A stretch of DNA of 64,000 nucleotides from JBBQXK01 sp038251625 (GTDB taxonomy: Bacteria; Pseudomonadota; Alphaproteobacteria; Rhodobacterales; Rhodobacteraceae), in contig JBBSBE010000005.1 in assembly GCA_038251625.1 (NCBI GenBank), forward strand, positions 12,775 to 76,774. The letters are read 5' to 3'. Below the pieces are notes generated by a model. The model had not been told where the DNA came from. It searched no databases and saw only the letters and a list, made by a program, of their open reading frames with translations. The position numbers and the translations under genes were made by a program. The first letter of the stretch is position 1; each line of letters opens with the position of its first letter. Below, in pieces: positions 6,277-15,054 of this stretch.

Positions 6277-7920
6277 ATGTATCGTTCGCCGTCACGCCGC
6301 CGTCTGGCGGGTCTTCCGCTTCTGGTTCTTGCCCTGTGCCCCATGTCGCTGAGCGCCCAGACGGTATTTCCCGTCTCAACCCAGGCGTCCGCGACCGTTG
6401 CTCCGGGGAATGCGTTTCGCAGCGCGATTGCCGAGGCGGCCGCTGATGACACGGCTGTCGCAGGGTTTTTCCGCGACCGGGGCTACGCGCCCTACTGGAC
6501 GGACGCCGCCGCCGAGGGCCGCCGCGCGGCGCTGATGCAGGCGCTGGACGGGGCCGGGGGGCATGCACTGCCCGTCAACCGCTACGATCCTGCCGCGCTG
6601 GTCGCGGCTTTCCGCACCGCCCGGACCGAGGGTGACCGCGGGCGGCTTGAAGTGATGATGAGCCGTGCGTTCCTTGACTATGCGCGCGACGTGCAGACAG
6701 GCGCGCTGGTACCCGGCAAGATCGACGCAGGCATCAAGCGCGAGGTGCCGGTCCGCGACCGCCGCGCCAACCTTGATGCCTTCGCGGCGGCGCCGAGCCC
6801 CGCAGCGTTTCTGCGCGCCCTGCCGCCCGCAAGCCAGGAATACGCGCAACTCATGAAGGCCAAGGTGGCGCTGGAGATCGCGGTGGCGCATGGCGGCTGG
6901 GGTGCCACGGTGCCTTCCGGGGCTGCGCTGGATACCGGGGCGAACGGCCCTGCGGTGATGGCGTTGCGTGACCGGCTGGTGGCGATGGGGTACCTCGACC
7001 GCAGTGCTGTGGCGAGCTACGATCCCACGATTGCACGCGCCGTGCGCCAGTTTCAGGCCGATCACGGGCTGGAAACCGATGGCGGCGCCGACCGCGCGAC
7101 GATTGCCGAAATCAACGTGGGCCCGGAAGATCGCCTGCGTTCGGTCATGGTGGCAATGGAGCGGGAGCGTTGGCTGAACATCGACCTGGGTCGGCGGCAC
7201 ATCTGGGTGAACCTGACCGACTATACCGCCAAGATCATCGACAACGGCAAGGTGACGTTCGAGACGCGCGCCGTGGTGGGCGATCTCGACAGCGCCAAGC
7301 ACACCCCCGAATTTTCGCACGTCATGACCTATATGGAGGTCAATCCCGACTGGACGGTGCCGACAGGCATCCTCAAGCGCGAGTACCTGCCGCGCCTGCA
7401 GGCCAACCCCAACGCGCTCGGGCATCTGCAACTGGTGGATCGGCGAGGGCGGGCCGTTTCGCGCGGTGCGATTGATTTTTCGGCCTATACGGCGGGCAAC
7501 TTCCCCTTCTCGCTGCGCCAGCCGCCGGGCGACGGGAACGCGCTTGGCAAGGTCAAGTTCATGTTCCCGAACGCCTATGCCATCTACCTGCACGACACGC
7601 CGCACAAAGAGCTGTTCGTGCGCGAGGCGCGCGCATTCTCGAACGGGTGCATCCGGCTTGCCGATCCGTTCGACTTTGCCTACGAGCTTTTGTCGCGGCA
7701 GGAGGCCGATCCCAAGGCCGTGTTTGACGCAGTGCTGAACCGCGGGCGGCAAGAGCGGATTTCGCTGGTCGAGCCTGTGCCGGTGCATCTGGAATACCGC
7801 ACCGCCTTTGCAAACCCAAAGGGCCACATGCAGTACCGCCGAGATATGTATGGCCGGGATGCGCTGATCTACAAGGCGCTGGTGCAGGCCGGGGTGGTGC
7901 TGGACGCAACGCCGGGCTAA
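6277..7920 (+). CDS. L,D-transpeptidase, YcbB/LdtD type
   Basis: A 547-residue periplasmic enzyme forming 3-3 peptidoglycan cross-links. ATG at 6277 gives a proper signal peptide (MYRSPSRRRLAG, then a hydrophobic core ending LSAQ). Domains in order: an N-terminal YcbB scaffold region, a peptidoglycan-binding domain 1 at roughly residues 220-280 (GPAVMALRDRLVAMGYL), and the YkuD catalytic domain from about 300. The active site is HDTPHKELF (His439) and SNGCIRLADP with catalytic Cys458. The Ser-Asn-Gly-Cys form differs slightly from the SHGC of short L,D-transpeptidases, which is within family variation. It is divergent from a DUF882 peptidase expected to act on the same kind of bond. Confidence 0.92.
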   Translation: MYRSPSRRRLAGLPLLVLALCPMSLSAQTVFPVSTQASATVAPGNAFRSAIAEAAADDTAVAGFFRDRGYAPYWTDAAAEGRRAALMQALDGAGGHALPVNRYDPAALVAAFRTARTEGDRGRLEVMMSRAFLDYARDVQTGALVPGKIDAGIKREVPVRDRRANLDAFAAAPSPAAFLRALPPASQEYAQLMKAKVALEIAVAHGGWGATVPSGAALDTGANGPAVMALRDRLVAMGYLDRSAVASYDPTIARAVRQFQADHGLETDGGADRATIAEINVGPEDRLRSVMVAMERERWLNIDLGRRHIWVNLTDYTAKIIDNGKVTFETRAVVGDLDSAKHTPEFSHVMTYMEVNPDWTVPTGILKREYLPRLQANPNALGHLQLVDRRGRAVSRGAIDFSAYTAGNFPFSLRQPPGDGNALGKVKFMFPNAYAIYLHDTPHKELFVREARAFSNGCIRLADPFDFAYELLSRQEADPKAVFDAVLNRGRQERISLVEPVPVHLEYRTAFANPKGHMQYRRDMYGRDALIYKALVQAGVVLDATPG

Positions 7921-7955
7921 ACCCGCCGCGCAGAGAGCAGCGCGGGAGGCAGGCC

Positions 7956-9038
7956 ATGGCCCATACGATTGCCGAGATTGCTGCGGCACTGGGGGCCGAG
8001 GCAGCGGGCGACGTATCGCTGCCGATAGAGGGGGCCGCAGAGCCCGCCCTCGCGGGAGCCTCGCACCTCGCACTGGCGATGGACCAGAAATATGCCAAAG
8101 GTCTGGCCGAGGGGCAGGCGCGTGCCGCGCTGCTTTGGCCCGGGGCGGATTGGCAGGCGATGGGGCTTGCCGCGGCGATCTTCGTCGCCCGCCCCCGTTT
8201 GGCGATGGCGGGTGTAACGCGGCTGATGGATGCAGGGCCGGATGTGGCACCGGGCGTCCATGCGATGGCTGTGATCGACCCCACAGCGCGGATCGGCGAG
8301 GGGGCGGCCATCGGCCCCTTTGTCACCATCGGCGCGGGCGCCGAGATCGGGCCGGGCGCGAGGATCGCGCCGCATGCCACTGTCGCTGCGGGGGCACGGA
8401 TCGGCGCGGACGCGCTGATCCATGCGGGCGCGCGCATCGGTGCGGGGGTGCGCATCGGCGACCGCTTCATTTGCCAGCCCGGCGCGGTGATCGGATCGGA
8501 CGGCTTTTCCTTTGTCACGCCCGAGAAATCGGGAGTCGAGGAGATCCGGGAAACGCTTGGCGCCCGCGGAGAGACGCGCGCCCAAAGCTGGACGCGCATC
8601 CATTCGCTGGGGGCCGTGGTCATCGGCGATGATGTGGAAGTGGGTGCCAATTCCTGCATCGACCGTGGCACGATTCGCGACACGGTGATCGGCGACGGCA
8701 CGAAGCTCGATAACCTTGTCCACATTGGCCACAACGTGCAGGTAGGGCGCGATTGTCTGCTGTGCGGGCAGGTGGGTATCGCAGGGTCTGCCCGGATCGG
8801 CGACCGGGTGGTGCTGGGCGGGCAATGCGGGGTGAACGACAACATCTTTGTGGGCGACGACGTGATCGCAGGCGGGGCCACGAAAATCTTTACCAACGCG
8901 CCTGCAGGCCGGGTGCTTCTGGGCTACCCGGCGGTGAAGATGGAGACGCATCTCGAGATGCAAAGGGCCCTGCGGCGCCTGCCACGCCTATGGGAACGGC
9001 TTAAGAAAGCGGTTCCAAACGACGGCGGGAACGACTAG
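7956..9038 (+). CDS. lpxD: UDP-3-O-acylglucosamine N-acyltransferase LpxD
   Basis: A 360-residue trimeric left-handed beta-helix enzyme of lipid A synthesis, adding the N-linked 3-hydroxyacyl chain from acyl-ACP. After an N-terminal uridine-binding domain (residues 1-100), hexapeptide repeats run from about 105 to 320 (IGPFVTIGAGAEIGPGARI and onward). The catalytic histidine lies in NLVHIGHNVQVG, and the C-terminal helix (LEMQRALRRLPRLWERLKK) matches the ACP-contact helix. It is followed by an acyl carrier protein and a ketoacyl synthase rather than by fabZ-lpxA, an unusual neighbourhood that suggests a special acyl donor. Confidence 0.95.
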   Translation: MAHTIAEIAAALGAEAAGDVSLPIEGAAEPALAGASHLALAMDQKYAKGLAEGQARAALLWPGADWQAMGLAAAIFVARPRLAMAGVTRLMDAGPDVAPGVHAMAVIDPTARIGEGAAIGPFVTIGAGAEIGPGARIAPHATVAAGARIGADALIHAGARIGAGVRIGDRFICQPGAVIGSDGFSFVTPEKSGVEEIRETLGARGETRAQSWTRIHSLGAVVIGDDVEVGANSCIDRGTIRDTVIGDGTKLDNLVHIGHNVQVGRDCLLCGQVGIAGSARIGDRVVLGGQCGVNDNIFVGDDVIAGGATKIFTNAPAGRVLLGYPAVKMETHLEMQRALRRLPRLWERLKKAVPNDGGND

Positions 9039-9067
9039 ATCAGCCGATGAACGAAGGAGGGGTCGCC

Positions 9068-9334
9068 ATGGCAGAGACGGTCCGGAACCGGGTGATCGCG
9101 ATCATCGCTGAACAGGCGGTCTTGGAGATTGCCGATGTGAAGATGGATTCTACCCTCGAAAGCCTGGGGATCGACAGCCTTGGTCTTGTGGAATCGATCT
9201 TTGCCATCGAAGAGGCCTTCGATATCTCTGTCCCCTTCAATGCCAATGACCCGGCGCAAAGCGAGTTTGACATCTCGTCGGTCGCCTCGATCATCGCTGC
9301 CGTCGAAGGGCTGATCGCGCAGCAAAAGGAATGA
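9068..9334 (+). CDS. Acyl carrier protein, secondary type, next to lpxD
   Basis: An 88-residue acidic four-helix protein. Ser37 in GIDSLGLVES is the 4'-phosphopantetheine attachment site. Compared with housekeeping AcpP (about 77 residues) it has a longer loop after helix III (FNANDPAQSEFD), as in specialised carriers such as AcpXL. ATG at 9068 was chosen because GGAGGGG at 9056-9062 is well placed; an ATG at 9047 in the same frame overlaps that site. Its stop overlaps the ketoacyl synthase start by 4 bases. Whether it carries a lipid A acyl chain is inferred from the lpxD neighbour only. Confidence 0.88.
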   Translation: MAETVRNRVIAIIAEQAVLEIADVKMDSTLESLGIDSLGLVESIFAIEEAFDISVPFNANDPAQSEFDISSVASIIAAVEGLIAQQKE

Positions 9335-10539
9335 AGCGCGTCGCCATCACCGGGGCGGGGACGATCAACGCGCTGGCACTGGACGTGCCCGGCACCTATG
9401 CGGCCTTTCGTGAAGGGCGCTGCGGGATCACGGAACTGGATATCCGCGACCGCGAGCGGCTGTCGATCGGGATTGGCGGGCAGGTCCACAACTGGGACCC
9501 CGAGGCTTACTTCAACCGCCAGCAGATTGTTCTTTATGACAAATTCACGCAGTTCACCCTGCTTGCGGCGCGGCAGGCGGTGCAGCAATCGGGCCTCAGC
9601 TTTCTGGGGGACCTCGGCCTCGAATCGGGGGTGGTGCTGGGCACCGCCGGGGGCGGCGTGAACACGTGGGACGAGAATTACCGTGCCGTCTACGAGGAAA
9701 AGAAGAACCGCGTGCATCCCTTCGTGGTGCCGCGCCTGATGAACAACGCGGCAGCCAGCCATCTGAGCATGGAATGGGGCCTGCACGGGCCGACCTTCAC
9801 CGTGGCCACGGCCTGTGCCAGTTCCAACCATGCGATGGGGCTGGCGTTTCAGATGGTGCGGTCCGGGGCGGCCAAGGTGATGCTGACCGGCGGGTCCGAG
9901 GCGATGCTCTGTTTCGGCGGCATCAAGGCCTGGGAAGGCCTGCGCGTGATGTCGAAGGATGCCTGCCGTCCGTTCAGCGCCAACCGAAACGGGATGGTGC
10001 AGGGCGAGGGGGCGGGCGTGTTTGTCTTCGAGGATTACGATCATGCCGCCGCCCGGGGTGCCGATATCCTGGCCGAGGTGGTGGGGTTCGCGATGTCGTC
10101 GGATGCCTCTGATATCGTGATGCCTTCGGCACAAGGGGCGGAACGGGCGATCACGGGCGCCTTGCGCGATGCGCGGCTCAACCCCGAAGACGTGGGCTAT
10201 ATCAACGCCCACGGAACCGGGACCGCCGCGAACGACAAGACCGAGTGCCTTGCCGTGGCGCATGCCTTCGGACCGCATGCAGACAGGCTGATGCTGTCGT
10301 CAACGAAATCAATGCACGGGCATCTGATCGGTGGAACCGGGGCGGTGGAGTTGCTGGCCTGCCTGATGGCGTTGCGCGAGGGCGTGATCGCGCCGACAAT
10401 CGGCTATGAAGAGCCTGATCCCGAATGCGCGCTGGATGTGGTGCCGAATGTGGCGCGCGAGGCGAAGGTGGATGTGGTTCTGTCGAACGCCTTCGCGTTC
10501 GGCGGCCTTAACGCCGTGATCGCGCTGCGCCGGGTCTGA
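9331..10539 (+). CDS. Beta-ketoacyl-ACP synthase, KAS II (FabF-like)
   Basis: A 402-residue condensing enzyme extending acyl-ACP with malonyl-ACP. The Cys-His-His triad is complete: Cys162 (VATACASSNHAMG), His294 (NAHGTGTAANDKTE) and His331 (SMHGHLIGGTGAVE). It starts inside the stop of the ACP gene (ATGA), so the two are made together. It is not the main fabF, which usually sits beside acpP and fabD/fabG; here no other fab genes are near. Together with LpxD and the odd ACP it may elongate a dedicated acyl chain for the outer membrane. A polyketide-like or regulatory role cannot be excluded. Confidence 0.88.
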   Translation: MKRVAITGAGTINALALDVPGTYAAFREGRCGITELDIRDRERLSIGIGGQVHNWDPEAYFNRQQIVLYDKFTQFTLLAARQAVQQSGLSFLGDLGLESGVVLGTAGGGVNTWDENYRAVYEEKKNRVHPFVVPRLMNNAAASHLSMEWGLHGPTFTVATACASSNHAMGLAFQMVRSGAAKVMLTGGSEAMLCFGGIKAWEGLRVMSKDACRPFSANRNGMVQGEGAGVFVFEDYDHAAARGADILAEVVGFAMSSDASDIVMPSAQGAERAITGALRDARLNPEDVGYINAHGTGTAANDKTECLAVAHAFGPHADRLMLSSTKSMHGHLIGGTGAVELLACLMALREGVIAPTIGYEEPDPECALDVVPNVAREAKVDVVLSNAFAFGGLNAVIALRRV

Positions 10540-10560
10540 CCCCGGCGCAGGCAAGCGGCA

Positions 10561-11208
10561 TCAGTTCTTGTTGGCCGCGTTCACCGCATCAAGCCCTGCG
10601 GTGAAGCCCTTCAGCGACAGATTGACCGTCACCTTCTTGTCGGGGGCCACGACGGGGACGATCGTCACGGAAATCTTGTTGCCCTTCTTCATCGCATCCA
10701 CATCCGCCTGCGCAAAGCCGACGCGCGCGATGCAGCCGATGGGCGCGCACCATGTAAAGGGGTACTTGCGCGCCGGTGCAGAATCGATCTGCAGCGTAAG
10801 CTCTTGCGTCAGAAGGGTTTCCAGCGGAACAACGGCGGTCGCGCCAGCGACGGCCTGCTGGCCGGCGGGCAGGCCGAAGATGTTGAATTCGGCCACGGGA
10901 TTGCCCTGCTCGTCTTTCAAAAGCTGGTAAAGCTGGCACGGGTCGGCGCCATCGGCCGACCGCACGCAGCGCTGTTCCCAGTCGCCGAACGCGGCGACCA
11001 CATAGGTGGTGCCGGGGCCATCCGGGGCGGCATCGGCCGGGGTGCCGAGGGGAAGCTCGTCCGTACCCACAACGGGCGCGTCGTTTCCGACCGGGGCCGT
11101 TTCGGTGGTGGCGGGCGGGGTGGCGGGGGCCGTTGCGTCCTGCGCGAATGTGCCGCTGGCGGCGACGAGCGCAAAAAGAGCGGCGAAGATCGGGATATGT
11201 CTCTGCAT
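10561..11208 (-). CDS. IalB-family periplasmic protein
   Basis: A 215-residue protein with a Sec signal peptide (MQRHIPIFAALFALVAASGTFAQ) and an Ala/Thr/Pro-rich linker of about 45 residues before the folded domain. The domain matches invasion-associated locus B: VVAAFGDWEQRCVR, then PCQLYQ, and TWCAPIGCIARVGF. Four conserved cysteines suggest two disulfides. IalB proteins are common in free-living alphaproteobacteria, so no virulence role is implied. ATG at 11208 has GGAAGGA just upstream; a longer reading frame start is disfavoured by the signal peptide position. It converges with the KAS gene with only 21 bp between. Confidence 0.85.
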   Translation of the reverse strand: MQRHIPIFAALFALVAASGTFAQDATAPATPPATTETAPVGNDAPVVGTDELPLGTPADAAPDGPGTTYVVAAFGDWEQRCVRSADGADPCQLYQLLKDEQGNPVAEFNIFGLPAGQQAVAGATAVVPLETLLTQELTLQIDSAPARKYPFTWCAPIGCIARVGFAQADVDAMKKGNKISVTIVPVVAPDKKVTVNLSLKGFTAGLDAVNAANKN

Positions 11209-11625
11209 GGGTCCTTCCGGAAGGCTGAGCACTTGCGGATTGCGGGTTAGCATGCAGCGCGGCGGAAGTCAGGCCCGAAAAAGCAACTTCCGGTGCGGCA
11301 GGCCGAAACCGGGGGAAAGAGAACCCCAGACATGCGAAAGGGCCGGAAAAACCGGCCCTTTGCTTTGCTATTTCTTGCTCCCTGTCGGACTGGCCGACTT
11401 TATGACTGCGCAGGCTAAGGACTTGGCGCCCCCTCGTCAACAGGGAAAGCAGTGTGTTTTCCACAGGCTGGAACGCAAAAGGGGCCGCGCCAGCAAAGTG
11501 CGGCGCGGCCAGTCGACAGGGAGGAAGTCACGCCGGGGCACAGCGATGCGCGCCCGGCAAGATGCACACTGGCACAGCGCGGTTAACAATGTATTTTCAG
11601 CCGGAACGGCAAGAGGGGCGCAGGG
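11209..11625. other. 417-bp divergent intergenic region with hairpins; candidate small RNA
   Basis: The region lies between the starts of ialB (leftward) and the HerA-like gene (rightward) and has no convincing ORF. It holds a hairpin at 11263-11292 (CGGAAGT/ACTTCCG), a short GGGG/CCCC hairpin at 11312-11327, a strong terminator-like hairpin at 11337-11361, and a 9-bp GC stem at 11483-11510 (GGCCGCGCC/GGCGCGGCC). A terminator between two divergent promoters has no protein gene to terminate, so a short rightward transcript from about 11240 to 11365 is possible. No known RNA family was recognised. Confidence 0.4.
11337..11361 (+). terminator. Orphan terminator-like hairpin
   Basis: AAAGGGCCGG, loop of five A, then CCGGCCCTTT: a perfect 10-bp stem. 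On the plus strand it is followed by T-rich GCTTTGCTATTTC; the minus-strand tail is poorer. Neither neighbouring gene is transcribed into it from its 3' end. Confidence 0.65.
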
Positions 11626-13173
11626 ATGGACGAGCAACCGGGGATCTTCGTGGGCGGTGGCGGCGAAGGGTACGGCTTGGCGCAAAGGCTGCTGCTTGGC
11701 TATGGCAACCGCCACGGGCTGATCGCGGGTGCGACAGGCACCGGCAAGACGGTCACGCTGCAAATCCTTGCCGAAGGGTTTTCCGCCGCAGGGGTGCCGG
11801 TCTTCATGTCGGATGTGAAGGGCGATCTTTCCGGCATCGGGGCGCCGGGATCGGCGGCGGGCAAGCTGCACGAACCCTTCATGAAACGGGCCGAAACCAT
11901 TGGCCTTGATCTGCAATACCGCGCGTTTCCGGTGACTTACTGGGATCTCTTCGGGCAACAGGGCCACCCGGTGCGGACCACGGTGGCCGAGATGGGGCCG
12001 TTGCTTCTGTCGCGTCTTCTGGAACTGACGGACCCGCAGGAGGGCGTGCTGAATGTGGCGTTCCGGCTGTCGGATGACGAGGGGCTGCCACTTCTGGATC
12101 TGAAGGATCTACAGGCGCTTTTGACCTTCATCGCCGAGAATGCGGCGGCCATCGGTGCCAGATATGGCCTGGTGTCAACCACATCGGTGGGTGCGATCCA
12201 GCGGCGGCTTCTGGTGCTGGAAAATCAGGGCGGGGCGAGCCTTTTTGGTGAACCGGCGCTCGACCTCCATGATCTGATGGCGGTGGATGGCGAAGGTTTT
12301 GGCCGGGTGAACATCCTTGCCGCGGACAAGCTGATGGGGTCGCCGCGGCTTTATGCGACCTTCCTTCTGTGGCTTTTGTCGGAACTCTTTGAGACCCTGC
12401 CCGAGGTGGGCGACCCCGAGAAGCCGAAGCTCGTTTTCTTTTTCGACGAGGCGCATCTGTTGTTTGACGGCGCGCCAAAGGTGTTGGTCGACAAGGTGGA
12501 ACAGGTGGCGCGGTTGATCCGGTCCAAGGGGGTGGGCATCTTCTTCATCACCCAGCAGCCTTCCGATGTGCCCGATGACATTCTGGCGCAGCTTGGCAAC
12601 AGGGTGCAGCACGCGCTGCGGGCATTCACGGCGAAAGACCAGAAAAATCTGCGGCTTGCGGCGCAAACTTACCGTGACAATCCGCGCTTTTCGACGGAAG
12701 AGGCGATCCGCGACGTGGGCACCGGTGAGGCCGTGACCTCGTTTCTGGAGCGCAAAGGCATTCCCGGCATCGTTGAGCGGACGCTGGTCCGCCCGCCATC
12801 CTCGCAACTGGGGCCGATTGATCCTGCCGTGCGGGCGCAACTGATGGCGCAAAGCCCGATCCGCGGGAAATATGAAACCGTGATCGACCGCGACAGCGCC
12901 TTTGAACGGCTGCGGGCGCGCGCGGATGCGGCGGCGAAAGAGGCGGCAGCGGCCGAGACGCGGGCGGCGCAGGAAAAGGATGAGGCGCGCGAGTTCCAGA
13001 ACGCGCGGCGCTATGACGGGGGCAAGACGCCGACGAAGAGGACCACCACGCGGCGCAGCACGTCTGACAGCGTGGGCGAGGCATTCGTGAAAAGTTTTGC
13101 GCGCCAGTTGGGCACCCGGGGCGGGCAAGCGGTGATCCGGGGGATCTTCGGCACGATCTTCAAAAGCCGCTGA
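11626..13173 (+). CDS. HerA-like ATPase of the DUF853 family
   Basis: A 515-residue P-loop ATPase of the HerA/FtsK superfamily (YjgR type). Walker A is GATGTGKT at about residues 35-42, followed by the partner strand VFMSDVKGDLSGI. Walker B is LVFFFDEAHLLF at about 268-279, and the arginine-finger region follows GIFFITQQPSDVPDDILAQLGNRVQHALR. The C-terminal 100 residues are an Ala/Glu/Arg-rich coiled coil and a basic tail. Family members bind DNA ends or pump DNA in other contexts, but DUF853 proteins are poorly characterised and no NurA nuclease partner is beside it. It stands alone, divergent from ialB and convergent with guaA. Confidence 0.85.
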   Translation: MDEQPGIFVGGGGEGYGLAQRLLLGYGNRHGLIAGATGTGKTVTLQILAEGFSAAGVPVFMSDVKGDLSGIGAPGSAAGKLHEPFMKRAETIGLDLQYRAFPVTYWDLFGQQGHPVRTTVAEMGPLLLSRLLELTDPQEGVLNVAFRLSDDEGLPLLDLKDLQALLTFIAENAAAIGARYGLVSTTSVGAIQRRLLVLENQGGASLFGEPALDLHDLMAVDGEGFGRVNILAADKLMGSPRLYATFLLWLLSELFETLPEVGDPEKPKLVFFFDEAHLLFDGAPKVLVDKVEQVARLIRSKGVGIFFITQQPSDVPDDILAQLGNRVQHALRAFTAKDQKNLRLAAQTYRDNPRFSTEEAIRDVGTGEAVTSFLERKGIPGIVERTLVRPPSSQLGPIDPAVRAQLMAQSPIRGKYETVIDRDSAFERLRARADAAAKEAAAAETRAAQEKDEAREFQNARRYDGGKTPTKRTTTRRSTSDSVGEAFVKSFARQLGTRGGQAVIRGIFGTIFKSR

Positions 13174-13215
13174 AGGGACGGAAACCTGCGTCCGTTATCC
13201 GTACCGCCGCTGTAC

Positions 13216-13249
13216 CGCGCGCGTCGGTTTTCTGTACCGACACGCCGCG
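13216..13249. terminator. Candidate bidirectional terminator between herA-like gene and guaA
   Basis: A core stem GTCGGT (13223-13228) and ACCGAC (13236-13241) with a TTTCTGT loop extends outward through imperfectly paired CGCGCG tracts (13216-13222 with 13242-13249). It lies in the 112-bp gap between two converging genes. There is no clean T-run, so confidence is modest. Confidence 0.4.
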
Positions 13250-13285
13250 CGGGCGGTTCAGAGGTTGTGAACGGGGAAAGCCCGG

Positions 13286-14851
13286 CTATTCCAGTTCGAT
13301 CGTGCCCGGCGGTTTCGACGTGCAGTCGTAGAACACGCGGTTCACGCCCGGCACTTCGTTGATGATCCGGGTCGATGTCTCGCCCAGAAAATCGTGGGTG
13401 AAGGGGTAATAGTCAGCCGTCATCCCGTCGACCGAGGTGACGGCACGCAGGGCCAGCGCATAATCGTAGGTGCGGTAGTCGCCCATCACGCCCACGGTCC
13501 GCATCGGCAGGATCGCGGCAAAGGCCTGCCAGATATCATCGTAAAGGCCATGCTTGCGGATCTGGTCGATGTAGATCGCATCGGCGCGGCGCAGGATTTC
13601 CAGCTTTTCGGGCGTGATCTCGCCGGGGCAGCGGATGGCCAGGCCGGGGCCGGGGAAGGGGTGGCGGGCGATGAAGGGTTCGGGCAGGCCAAGCTCGCAG
13701 CCCAGGGCGCGCACTTCATCCTTGAAAAGTTCACGCAGGGGTTCGACGAGCTTGAGGCCCATCTTTTCGGGCAGACCGCCCACGTTGTGGTGCGACTTGA
13801 TCGTGACCGAGGGGCCGCCGGAAAAGCTGACGCTTTCGATGACGTCCGGGTAAAGCGTGCCTTGCGCCAGAAACTCTGCGCCCCCGACGGCGGTGGCATG
13901 TTTCTGGAAAACGTCGATGAAGAGCCGCCCGATGGTTTTGCGCTTCACCTCGGGGTCGGACACGCCGGTGAGCGCGCCGAGGAAAAGATCGCTTTCGTCG
14001 GCGTGGATCAGGGGGATGTTCCAGGTATCGCGGAACATGCTGACGACCTGTTCCGCCTCGCCCAGCCGCAAAAGCCCGTGATCGACAAAGACGCAGGTCA
14101 ACTGGTCGCCGATCGCCTCGTGGATCAGGACGGCGGCGACGGAGCTGTCCACGCCGCCCGACAGGCCGCAGATCACTTTCGCGTCGCCCACCTGATCGCG
14201 GATCTTGCGCAGCGCCTCTTCCCGGTAGGCGCCCATCGTCCAGTCGCCGGAGAAGCCTGCAAGGCGGACGAAGTTTTCGTAAAGCTTCGCGCCTTTGGGG
14301 GTGTGGTGCACCTCGGGGTGAAACTGGACGGCATAGAAATGGCGCGTGGGGTCGGCGGTGATGGCGAAGGGGGCATTGGGCGAGGTGCCAAGCACCTCAA
14401 ACCCCGGGGCGAGGGCCGAGACATGGTCGCCGTGGCTCATCCAGACCTGTTCGCGCACCGGCAAAGCCTCGGGGGCGAACCAGCCCGCAAGGATCGGGTG
14501 CGTGCGGTCGGTGGGTGTGACGAAGGCGCGGCCAAACTCTGCCGTGCCATGCCCCCGCTCTACCTTGCCGCCAAGACAATGCATCATCACCTGCTGGCCG
14601 TAACAGATGCCAAGGATGGGCACGCCCATCGTGAACACGCCCGCAGGCGGCATCGGCGCGCCTTGCGTGAAGACCGAGGCCGGACCACCCGACAGGATCA
14701 CCGCCTTGGGGGCGAAATCGGCCAGAAACGCATCGTCCACCCGGTTGAAGGGGTGGATCTCGCAATAGACGTGCAGCTCGCGCAGGCGGCGCGCGATGAG
14801 CTGCGTGACCTGGCTGCCGAAATCGATGATCAGGAGGCGTTCGTGGTGCAT
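13286..14851 (-). CDS. guaA: GMP synthase (glutamine-hydrolysing)
   Basis: A 521-residue two-domain amidotransferase converting XMP to GMP in purine synthesis. The N-terminal class I glutaminase has Cys83 (ILGICYGQQ) and His178/Glu180 (VQFHPEVHHTP). The PP-loop of the synthetase domain is SGGVDSS at residues 231-237, and the C-terminal dimerisation domain ends VFYDCTSKPPGTIELE, as in E. coli GuaA. ATG at 14851 gives MHHERLLIIDFGSQ, the standard start; a longer frame to 14914 lacks homology. It is divergent from the MttB-family gene. Confidence 0.96.
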   Translation of the reverse strand: MHHERLLIIDFGSQVTQLIARRLRELHVYCEIHPFNRVDDAFLADFAPKAVILSGGPASVFTQGAPMPPAGVFTMGVPILGICYGQQVMMHCLGGKVERGHGTAEFGRAFVTPTDRTHPILAGWFAPEALPVREQVWMSHGDHVSALAPGFEVLGTSPNAPFAITADPTRHFYAVQFHPEVHHTPKGAKLYENFVRLAGFSGDWTMGAYREEALRKIRDQVGDAKVICGLSGGVDSSVAAVLIHEAIGDQLTCVFVDHGLLRLGEAEQVVSMFRDTWNIPLIHADESDLFLGALTGVSDPEVKRKTIGRLFIDVFQKHATAVGGAEFLAQGTLYPDVIESVSFSGGPSVTIKSHHNVGGLPEKMGLKLVEPLRELFKDEVRALGCELGLPEPFIARHPFPGPGLAIRCPGEITPEKLEILRRADAIYIDQIRKHGLYDDIWQAFAAILPMRTVGVMGDYRTYDYALALRAVTSVDGMTADYYPFTHDFLGETSTRIINEVPGVNRVFYDCTSKPPGTIELE

Positions 14852-15054
14852 GGGTTCGGGTAGCCAATGGTTTCGGGAATCGCAAGGGGCTGCCGCATCG
14901 CAAGGGTTTTGCACGCCCGGCGGGCCCTGTGCGCATCGGCGAGGGGGGAAGGCGCGCGCATGTCGTTTTCGGGCGGCAAGCGGCGGAAACGGGGGCCGGG
15001 GCGGCGGCCCACTTCGGCATAAACGGGGGCGATGGGCCGGACGGAGGGTTGGCG

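Noticed and set aside
11268..11290. Resemblance to the SRP (4.5S) RNA motif GTCAGGCCCG...AAGCA
   Set aside because: The tetraloop stem does not pair (CCC has no matching GGG) and the long flanking helix is missing.
11457..11465. DnaA-box-like TTTTCCACA
   Set aside because: One mismatch to the consensus, single copy, and no cluster or replication genes around it.
11483..11510. Strong 9-bp GC stem before the HerA-like gene as a terminator
   Set aside because: No T-run on either strand and no gene ending there; kept only as part of the intergenic description.
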